Below are positions 55,861-64,000 of a stretch of DNA of 64,000 nt, piece by piece; the first letter of the stretch is position 1, and every line of letters starts with the position of its first letter. The notes below the pieces were generated by a model. The model did no database searches. It saw nothing but the letters and a program-made list of their open reading frames with translations, and had not been told where the DNA came from. A program made the position numbers and the translations under genes. This DNA is from Cordilura impudica (lineage: Eukaryota; Arthropoda; Insecta; Diptera; Scathophagidae): positions 220,892,868 through 220,956,867 of the forward strand of contig OY821518.1 of assembly GCA_963682025.1 (NCBI GenBank), in the 5' to 3' direction.

Positions 55861-57771
55861 AATTCCGAAGTTGGTAAATTAGTTTTTTTTTTTCTGATCT
55901 TATTTGTTGCTCATGCTAGATATAATGGGAAGCATACAAAACCACGGATATTTTTCATTTGGTTTAAATTAATATAAAACAAAATTAACCTAACAGAAAA
56001 TACATGGTTACATTATATGGTGGTTAAAACATTTGCTTACGAAAATTTTGGTACGTGAGAAAAATCCTTGAGCGCGCGTAAATCCTTTCTGATCGTGATT
56101 GAAATGCACATTTAATCAGTTGAATTTTGCTATATGTTTTTAAAAAATTTTACGTACTGTAAATTGTGCGTGATAAAATTTTGTGTACGTGAGCTAAAGT
56201 GATCAAAATCATTCAAGCACCATTACATTCTGGTGATTTCTGTTTATGTGTTTGAAAGAATTTTGACAGATGCATCATTTAGGTTCAATTTCGGGTCTAC
56301 GATCCGACTTAGCCCACATTTTAATTTAGAAATATTGTTTGGCAAATAGACAAATGATATTGAAAATTATTATAATTCTTTGGGGGTGCTTGGTCAACTC
56401 TGAAATATCAAAAATAAAATTTAGTCTAACTTAAACTATTTTTTTTCTTGTCGCACATTATAAAGAGACAAAAAAATGTGGTTAAGGATAAGCACTTTCA
56501 ATATACTAAGCTTGGAGATACCCTGTGAGAACATAGGCTGAATTACAGAGGGCCAACATTTGCCATCTTGAAATGAAATTTACTTTCAGATCATGTAACT
56601 TATTTAAGTATGACTTCGTAGCTTTTTTTTGTGCCCAAAATAATATATGATTTTAAACTGAAAATCAAATTTTGAATTTTTCACAATTTTTCCTTTTTTT
56701 TTTTGGCAGAATCTTCTGGCAAACCACACAGGAGTCCACGTGCTCATCGGCGGAAGATTTTTCATCTAGTTAAGGTAGTCCTGAAGAGTGCTTAGCAGAG
56801 TCCAGGATGCTGCAGTAGTTGATTTTTTGGCAGCTTTTCCGCCAAACATCGTGTGATTGCTTTAATCATGGCATTATTAAAAATATCAAAAATTTCTTTA
56901 GAACAACACTAAAATTAATTAGATTTACATTCCTGATGATATTTCACCATTTTTCAAAAAAAAAGGGGGTGACGAAAACTGACCATGTCTAGGTACCGAC
57001 AACCGATTTAAGCAGCCATTTTGAAAAGTGAAAAAAAAAATTTTTTTGGTTGAGAACACTTTGGTGGCGGTTACTGTTGAATCACAAAACAGACTGAATT
57101 TCTTTAAAAAATATTCAATGCACTTACCTTTTCGATCGATTTACACCACTTTAAAGTACTTAGCAAATCTGCGGTATAAAACTTTAAGTTGAACTTGACT
57201 CGTCAAAAAAAAATATGCTTCTGTTTCCTGCGGTATTCGGCGCAGTAAGAAGGTGCTAACAAAACGTGCATTAGATATTTTTCAGAATGACCGTATGATG
57301 TTTCGAAAGATAAGGCGCGGTGCCGACAACCGACCAGTGCCGGAAACCGACCACCTTACCCTATTTTCTGTTGATTTTCTATCATGGAATAACTTCGTAG
57401 GTGTTGCTTAACGTCGCAGAAAAACTTTGTTGCTATTCGCAAAAAATTTAAGTGGCAGAACGACATAAAAACTGTTCTGATGGTTTTTGTTTTATTGCTG
57501 TTTATGGGTACAAAAAAAGTGAGAAACATTTGTCATAGAAAAAATTAAAAACTTTGTGCTGTTTGTGTGTTATATGCTTCTGATACACTGTTATCTTCTT
57601 ATGTTTGCTCTATCTCCAGCGGAGATTTTAGTTCTAATTCTGGTTCCACAGTAGAGGAGATCTCAATATAATAGTTCAGTTTGCAATCGTACAGGTTTTT
57701 GAGTTAATACTAATTCATACTAATCAATAAAAAAAATCGTGAAAGTATTACTAAAAAAGCTAGAAGGATAA
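55861..57771. other. AT-rich stretch, no gene recognised
   Basis: No gene is supported. At 56970-57020 and 57315-57355 the words CCGACAACCGA and ACTGACC/CCGACCA recur, so parts of an unknown repeat may be present. Confidence 0.45.
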
Positions 57772-57802
57772 ATTTTTTTTACACATTGAGTGCCAAGCAC
57801 TT

Positions 57803-58765
57803 TTAAAGGAATGTGCGTTTAAGTGATATATAACAGCTTCTGAGGAATCGCCTAGTCTGGAAGGTTCTAATAAGGACATTACATTTATTTACAATATATG
57901 AGATATGATCCTTATATGTTAGTTTAGTATCTAGAGTTACACCTGAATATTTAACATTATTTTCCCATTTTATTTCCGAATTGCTAACACTGATATTAGC
58001 CTGAGGAAGAAGACATTCTTTCCTTTTTCTTGAGAAATAGATCGCCTGAATTTTTTCGCAGTTTATTGATATTTTCGACTTGGTGAAATATTCAAATAAT
58101 TTCCTAAGTGCTAGTTGTAAGTTGGATATGATATCGGAAGATAATTTAGCCGAACATAATATTGCTGTGCCGTCAGCAAATATAGACATAACACAGTTTT
58201 CTATAGTCGGAATATCCGCCGTATATATGTTATACAGGACTGGTGACAAGCAAGATCCCAGTGGGCAGCCAGCGTTTATATTGAACAAACTCGAATGAAC
58301 AGATCCGATGTACACCCTAAAAGACCTGCCCCTTAGGAAACTTTGGACAATTTTTGTAATATTTGGAGGGAAATTTAACTGCATTAGCTTAAAAGTCATA
58401 CCCTCGTGCCATACTGAGTCGAATGCTGCCTTAATGTCCAATAAAACCATACGGGTGGACTCTTGTTTCTCAAAATTTGACTTAACAATATTTCTTATTC
58501 TGACTAAAGAATGTATAGTGTTGTGTTCCCTACGGAATCCAAACTGCTGAGGTTGCAAAATGTTGTTTTCGTCTAAGAAGTCTGTAATTTTTTCCTTTAT
58601 TACCTTCTCTACCACCTTTCTAATGGAAGAAAATAAACTAATGGGACGGTATGAGGATGGGGAATCAGAAGGTTTATTGGGTTTCTTAATGGCAATGACC
58701 TTTGCCTCTTTGAGCTGTTCGGGAAGATAACCTAACTTAAGACAGCTGTTAATCAATATAGTCAA
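57803..58765 (-). pseudogene. LINE3 ORF2: reverse transcriptase
   Basis: 320 open codons: YRPISLFSSIRKVVEKVI, QPQQFGFRREHNT, motif A VLLDIKAAFDSVWHEGM, and GCPLGSCLSPVLYNIYTAD, where relatives have G-x-P-Q-G-S. The catalytic box is FADGTAIL: the second Asp has become Gly, so the polymerase is dead. Thumb segment VKYSGVTLDTKLTYKDH follows. The protein stops at 57803 soon after this, near the A-tail, much earlier than in complete jockey elements. Confidence 0.82.
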
Positions 58766-60002
58766 AAAAAAAAATGTTTCCCTTTTCTCGGAAGGGATTT
58801 AATGCAATTGTTATTTATGCCGTCGTTATTTATACTGTCGTAATTAGTCTGGACCTGGTTCAATCCTGAGTTGAAATTAAATTCGTGGATGGTGTCCCTT
58901 ACTTGGTTCTCCGTAGCAGAGTCAGTCAAATTTGCAGTGTAGGTATGATTACATAAAAAGTTTTTACCCAATAATTCACATTTCTCAGCAGCTGTGGAGG
59001 AGCGTGAGTTGTTATCCTTCAAGATTGGAATGTTTTTTTATTTCCCCCTATGATTTTTGTCAGGTTCCAAAAAGGGGGAGACCCTTTCTCCAATGTAGAT
59101 AATAATTGATTCCATGAAGTGTTCCTGAAATTTTCAATCTGCCACCTTATTACAGAACTTAAAATTTTGAATTCATAGTAATCGCTAGTATCTCTATAAC
59201 CGAGCCAATTTCGACGATGGTAGTTCCGCCTTTGAATTAGGGATTTTATATGTCTTGGCAACTGTTTGTGAAATTTTTCATACATTTCAGTGGTGCACTT
59301 TAAACAATTGCCTCATTTAAGGTATACATAAAATGTTCAATTAACTCAAAGTTAGTAGCTACGTCTTCGATAGGAGGAACAAGATGTCTATTTATAAATC
59401 GCGAGAACCTATGCCAGTTTGCATTATTAAAATCAAAAAATATAAATTATATGCATCATATCACAACGACTTTTCACGGTTAACCTAACGGGAATGTGGT
59501 CAGAACTTAGCTCGTTTAGCACCTCAGCAGAGGTTAATAATTCAACACTGTTTGCAAGGAAAATATCTAGAGTAGAGCTTTGTCTATTTGAAAAAATTAT
59601 AGGAAATTATGGTAAAGTTATAGGAATCCTGTTTTTCGTACAAGACATTCCCGCAACAGTTTGCTCTTGTACAACCCCATGACTGGTGCTGACTATTGGA
59701 ATTTCCCCCTAAGATATATTTTTCACCTCTGCTCAATTTTTGAATATCTGACCCAAAATTTTTTTCCGTATACCATCAGATCCAACTCGGTCAACCGGAA
59801 AATAGCAAGAATATACGTTTATATCGCCGGAGTTAGTCTTGATCTTAACACCAATGTTTTCAATAAGGGATGTGTTAACAATGGGAACTGTAATATGAGA
59901 AATATGTTTTCTAATTATTAATATGTTTTCTAATTATAATTCAGTACTTTGGTTTTTAATGCCTCTTGTATTCCATGTAACAATGTTAAATTCGGATGTC
60001 AT
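58762..60002 (-). pseudogene. LINE3 ORF2: endonuclease and linker
   Basis: ORF2 starts at ATG 60002-60000 with a segment containing FNIVTWNTRGIKN, the first endonuclease motif (W-N). The middle of the endonuclease (59300-59940) is broken by several stops and frameshifts. 59285-59019 is open and shows the linker PRHIKSLIQRRNYHRRNWLG, FKILSSVIRWQIENF and PPFWNLTKIIGG. 59022-58762 follows in another frame with a pre-RT region (LGKNFLCNHTYT). Joined to the RT at 58765. Confidence 0.75.
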
Positions 60003-60573
60003 TATAGTAGAAATTTACAAGCGATGGTTGTTATAACCTGGAATTGGTCATATTTACTTTTACAATTCCTTAAATTTGTAATTAGTTCAAGCGCTTGTAA
60101 TTCTTGAGCAAAAAATAATTCTCCAGAATTTGGTGTTATGTTGGATGCAAAATTTGCGTTGTGGTTTATTGGGAGCTGCCATATGCCAGATGTTCGTCGT
60201 ATATTTTGCTGAAAAGAATTGGGAAAGTTGCTGTTGAGATTCCCTACACTCGGAACATATTTGGTTTGTTGATTGTTTATGGGTTTGCTTCTTTGTTTCA
60301 CATTCAATAGTTTGTTTTGCTAGAGCAATTTTCATCCGTTGATTTGTGGGAACCTTTGCAGTTTGCACATTTTACTGCATTTTCTTTGCAGTCCGTGGTG
60401 TTGTGATTAGCGGCACAATTTACACAGAATGTCTTCACTTTGCAGCGACTTGAGCCATAGCCAAACATTTGGCAATTATGGCATTGCGTTATACGATTTT
60501 TTTTTGACATTTGGAAGTCCCATTTAACTTTGACATAGTCAATAACTGAGTGGTTCAACCTCAGTTCTTTCAT
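60002..60573 (-). pseudogene. LINE3 ORF1, C-terminal part with zinc knuckles
   Basis: Continuation of ORF1 after the HINE. Three CCHC-type knuckles: CHNCQMFGYGSSRC, CVNCAANHNTTDC and CANCKGSHKSTDENC (60490-60330), the RNA-binding part of a jockey Gag-like protein. A frameshift near 60310 leads to the last 100 residues (LRNCKSKYDQFQVITTIACK, 60060-60005). The stop codon TAA (60004-60002) shares its last A with the ATG of ORF2. Confidence 0.78.
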
Positions 60574-61279
60574 TATACCCTATACCACTATGTGGTTTGG
60601 GTATAATGACTTTGTGCTGCTGTTTGTAAAAATATTTGACCTAGACCCATCTTTTATTATACCGATCGAATCAGAATCACTTTCTGATTAAACGATGTCC
60701 GTCCGTCCGTCTGTGTGTCCATGTAAACTTGTAATCAAACTGCAGTTCGCATTGGTGAAATTGGTGAGAATCGGTCCATGTTCAGACCTAGCCCCCATAC
60801 AAATGACCCCTATGAAATCAACATAAATTGCCATAAGATCCAAATTATCATATAAATCTTAGTCAAATTGGGCTTGTATGTGCTTATTACATCCACTAAT
60901 CAGTAGTCCAAAAATTATCCCTATGGGACAACTCTTAGTCATTGGCCCCATATAGAGCTGCTTCCCGATCTTTACTTAAATCTATCAAAAAACAAAAATA
61001 TTGCACGGATTATTTTCAAATTTTGTTTGTAAATATTTTTGCAAAATACCAGACATGGTCAGGATCGGCCCATTTTTGAGCCTAGTCCCCATATTGATAT
61101 AGCATCCGATATGAACTTTTTCATATCTGCAGCCAAAAAAATTAATAAAAATCCCACTCAAATTTGATTTATGCTTATTTTCTACATCCAGTTAGTTGGG
61201 CCTAAGAGATAGGGTCTCTAAACGCATGTTATGGGGTATCGTATAGTCGGTCTAGACCGACTATAATTTTCTTACTTGT
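60574..61279 (+). mobile_element. HINE/DINE-1-like element inside LINE3 ORF1
   Basis: 706 bp, TATACCC after ...TTCAT and TTACTTGT before TGTTATTG. Removing it joins the ORF1 frame (KTIT to MKELRLNHS) between two T residues of the plus strand. 3' palindrome intact at 61245-61262; second stem 60667-60674 with 60684-60690; GTCY tract 60697-60720. About 50 bp are deleted after the microsatellite. Confidence 0.82.
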
Positions 61280-61753
61280 TGTTATTGTCTTACGTTTAAA
61301 ATATACAACATAAATAACAAAAGTGGTATATTTTGTATTTTTGTGTACAATTTTCACGGCTTTTTTAATAATCGTTGGGTCACGTCTTTCCAGGCCAAAT
61401 AGCAGAACTTTATAAGGCTTTTCATCCTTAGTTGCGTAGGTGAAGAAGTCATATTTTTCATTGAGGGTTTTGCACATTGAAACAGAATCACTTTTTGGGT
61501 AACAAAAAAAATTTTTTCCGATCGAAATTTTTCGGATAGTGTAGTTAATAATTTTTTCAATTTTGCATATTTCATGTATTTCTTCAATACTGCATTTTGG
61601 TATTGTAATAGGTGGAATGTCAGTTTTGGTTTCGCTTGTTATTTGACCGTCTTGAATGTCATCATCATCTATAGTTTGCAGGGGAGCAAAATAATTGTTG
61701 TTTTCTACATTAGATGCATTAGTTGCATTGTTTTTGGGTTTTTTCCCTTTCAT
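61280..61753 (-). pseudogene. LINE3 ORF1, N-terminal part
   Basis: From the ATG at 61753: low-complexity start (NNATNASNVENNNYFAPL), acidic segment, then FLYATKDEKPYKVLLFGLER-like text (actual reading FFTYATKDEKPYKVLLFGLE), the entry of the PRE_C2HC domain, and YTTFVIYVVYFKRKTIT, where the HINE interrupts. It would bind element RNA in ribonucleoprotein particles. No stop before the insertion. Confidence 0.75.
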
Positions 61754-61974
61754 TCTATCAAGATATATTATTCACATCATCACTTATTTATACTCGTTTA
61801 ATGTTGTTGTTACACTTTTTTTTATATTTATTATTTATTTCTTTTACTTTTAATTGTTGTTTGCATACGAACAAATGTTTATGGTGTTTTTAAGACAATT
61901 AACAAACTAAACCAGTTTGTAATAATGAAAGCAAATAAGTCTGGCGATAGCAAGAACTGATCATTGACTGTTTT

Positions 61975-62324
61975 TATACCCTATACCACTACGTGGTTTG
62001 GGTATAATGACTTTGTGCTGCTGTTTGTAACAACCAAAAATATTTGACCTAGACCCATCTCTAATTATACCGATCGAATCAGAATCACTTTCTGAGTTGA
62101 TTTAACAATGTCCGTCCGTCCGTCCGTCCGTCCGTCTGTGTGTCCATGTAAAGCTTTTAATCAAACTGCAGGTCGCAAATATGAATATATTTTGATGAAA
62201 TTTGGTACATAAGCTTTTATCTGCCATGGGATGAACGCTGTTGAAATTGGTGAGAATCGGTCCATGTTCAGACCTAGCCCCCATACAAATTTCCCATATG
62301 AAATCGACATAAATTTCCATAAGT
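61975..62324 (+). mobile_element. HINE/DINE-1-like element, 3'-truncated
   Basis: Intact 5' end (TATACCC after T), second stem 62075-62082 with 62092-62099 (one mismatch), and the longest GTCY tract in the window (about 62110-62145). The family match stops abruptly at about 62324 after CATAAATTTCCATAAG. Confidence 0.78.
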
Positions 62325-64000
62325 TCTGTAGCATGCAACTTAGCTCTCAAGCAGCAAAAGAACAAATTTGCCAGCAAACGTTCGTAGCATTAGCACGCAT
62401 TTAAGTTCCAGCCTCTATCTCGTCGGCGATTGGGGTGGGATTCTTGGACTACAATGCTTGCGGCTGTCGACTATTATGCTAACAGAAAAAGATTTTAAAG
62501 AATGCGTGCATTGTTATAAGGAAAGAAGGAAAAGTAAAGAGAAGAAGAAAATGAGAGGAAGGAAATTGATTTAGAGGGGAAAAACAAGCATCCATGTTGC
62601 TTGAATATGTGCTGATGTTATACATATTTTTACCCGCCCAACCATGATCATATAATAAAATATCCGTGGAAATTTACATGATCCCAAATACATTACCCTA
62701 TCCAAACAACTAGCTAGAAATCACAACAAAAGATTTTTATAGATCCATTCTAATAAATTAATTTACTGAAAATAAAAAAAAATCTTACAATTCAACATTA
62801 AACCAAGATTTAATTTATATATAATGTTATTAACTTATATCGAAATTTATAAAAGATTTGAAATTAAACATTTTTGAATTTAAAAACTAACATACTTTTA
62901 TCACCAGCAAAACTTTTTAGTTAAGAATTCAAAAGGAAAAAACAAGTATTTGTGCCGAAATCAACAAAAAAAATATGCTGAAAAAAACCCTAAAAAGGTA
63001 TATCCCGTTCGGATATCAGGGTATAATATGTAATAAGTCAAATTGTGCAATAAAATATAAAAAAAAGATGTATCAAAAAAAAAATAAAAAAAAACTTTAC
63101 TAGGTATCGGCCGAATTCGATAAAGTAGCCACGAAATTAACGTTTAATCAAAAATATCGAATACATTCTTTTATAAAAGGCATACATTATACTTTTAGAT
63201 GCGGAACGCGTGGAATTGAAACAATTGAAAGATTCCCGTTAGTTGTATTATCGTCTTATTTAATAATTAAACACATTAGAAGCCATTTAAATCGTGCTTT
63301 AAAATATTACACCAACATATTGGATATCAAAATAATTAAATTTTTATTTCGGATTGTTTATTTTTAATGTTTTTAATGTTTTTAATGTTGGATTATTAAA
63401 TACGTTCATGAGTTGAATTCATCACTGTTGGCTTAACATGTCCAAAAAAAATACACTTGTTCGCTGTTATCAACAGACCACAAAAATGTTAACAAGTAGT
63501 TTTAACAGTGATGCATACAATTATGTTAACTAAAATAAATGTTAGAAAAGGTAGTATTTGACTTACATTGATCGAATTAATCCCACGATGAAAGATCTTT
63601 CATAGCTGGATGCAGTGTGTTGATGATGATTTTAATAATTTTTAATTCTAATAATTGTTCATAACTTTTATAATTTTTGGCTAACTATATGATTTTGTAT
63701 TTATGATTTACCAAAGAAAACCAACCGCTGTACTCAAAAACCAGGTTTTAACGATACGGCACTTATCATCGTTATTTTTAGATATTGTCTATTCCTTTGT
63801 TTGTCCATATGTTTAATTTTAGTACAATCCAGTAACAAGTGCTTTTTTTTTTAGGATTTTTAATCAATATTCTACTTTTTTTTTTTTATATCAAATTGCA
63901 CTAAAGAAATCGCTGTTTTTATATATATTTTTATGTAGAAAAACGCGTTTTTGTGTCAATTTTTGCACTTTGAAAAATGAAAATTATGACACTGGTGATA
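62325..64000. other. AT-rich stretch, no gene recognised
   Basis: No supported gene. 62500-62570 is purine-rich. At 62999-63025 a stem GGTATATCCC/GGGTATA resembles the terminal hairpin of DINE-like elements and may be a remnant. TTTTTAATG is repeated three times at 63361-63388. Confidence 0.45.

Larger units (their letters stand above)
57772..61760 (-). mobile_element. LINE3: jockey-clade non-LTR element
   Basis: Minus strand: short A-tail (T run at 57772-57780), ORF2 57803-60002, ORF1 60002-61753 with a HINE inside ORF1. The order ORF1 (PRE_C2HC and zinc knuckles), endonuclease, RT is that of jockey elements. ORF2 lacks the usual end after the RT, so there is an internal or 3' deletion. Multiple frameshifts and a damaged catalytic motif make it inactive. 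Confidence 0.8.

Noticed and set aside
55616..55882. His/Tyr-rich plus-strand frame and Asp/Glu-rich minus-strand frame
   Set aside because: Both come from an imperfect CAT/ATC repeat; no start context or homologous motif seen.
54985..55995. piggyBac-like element suggested by TTAA next to CCTGTTAGG
   Set aside because: The motif at 55983 is in the wrong orientation for an inverted terminal repeat, and no transposase is present; the others belong to the tandem duplication.
62368..62574. 68-codon frame with Lys/Arg-rich end
   Set aside because: Single short frame in a purine-rich tract; no homologous motif recognised.

Overview
The window is AT-rich, intron-poor, repeat-dominated animal DNA. 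The element content (a gypsy/errantivirus-type retrovirus, jockey- and CR1-like LINEs, Helitrons, and a dispersed element built like Drosophila DINE-1 with a GTCY microsatellite core) points to a dipteran fly, most likely a calyptrate; the species assignment is inference. I found no convincing host protein gene, tRNA or rRNA. Almost everything recognisable is transposable-element sequence, often nested, and the nesting order can be read from reconstructed empty sites.

Layout. 0-0.65 kb: RTE-like LINE reverse transcriptase running off the left edge. 0.66-5.2 kb: several copies of a HINE/DINE-1-like element (one inserted in another). 7.1-16.1 kb: a nested stack in which an old LINE (LINE1, +) is interrupted by a long-TIR DNA transposon with a broken spliced transposase gene (X, 8.39-11.35 kb) and by a second LINE (LINE2, -, 12.2-15.63 kb), itself interrupted by a HINE. 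16.16-16.96 kb: another HINE. 19.2-21.6 kb: an AAAAT microsatellite containing a canonical internally deleted Helitron (A^T insertion, 5' TC, 3' hairpin and CTAG). 23.4-25.3 kb: a HINE cluster. 27.5-28.7 kb: a decayed second Helitron. 31.2-38.9 kb: a second long-TIR transposon (B) with a short broken gene of the same protein family as X; its left TIR carries a gypsy-type LTR retrotransposon (LTR3, 31.45-36.79 kb, -) primed by a tRNA-Pro-like PBS.

39.8-54.4 kb is the centrepiece. A structurally complete errantivirus (LTR1: gag, pol by -1 frameshift, env apparently by splicing; target duplication TATA) has its 5' LTR split by a very young element (LTR2, 40.07-46.19 kb; target duplication ATCT). 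LTR2 has 2286-bp LTRs and only 1554 bp of internal DNA, filled by one gag ORF that starts inside the primer binding site and stops at the polypurine tract. It has no pol, so it would need enzymes supplied in trans. 54.9-55.6 kb holds a diverged tandem duplication. 57.8-61.8 kb is a broken jockey-clade LINE (LINE3, -) whose ORF1 is interrupted by a HINE. 62.0-64.0 kb is a truncated HINE and AT-rich DNA.

How the parts relate: the Helitrons and HINEs are rolling-circle-type elements, and the HINEs would depend on a helper; LTR2 would parasitise a related gypsy-group element; X and B share a zinc-finger transposon protein family. All functional statements come from reading the sequence and family knowledge; no database search was run.
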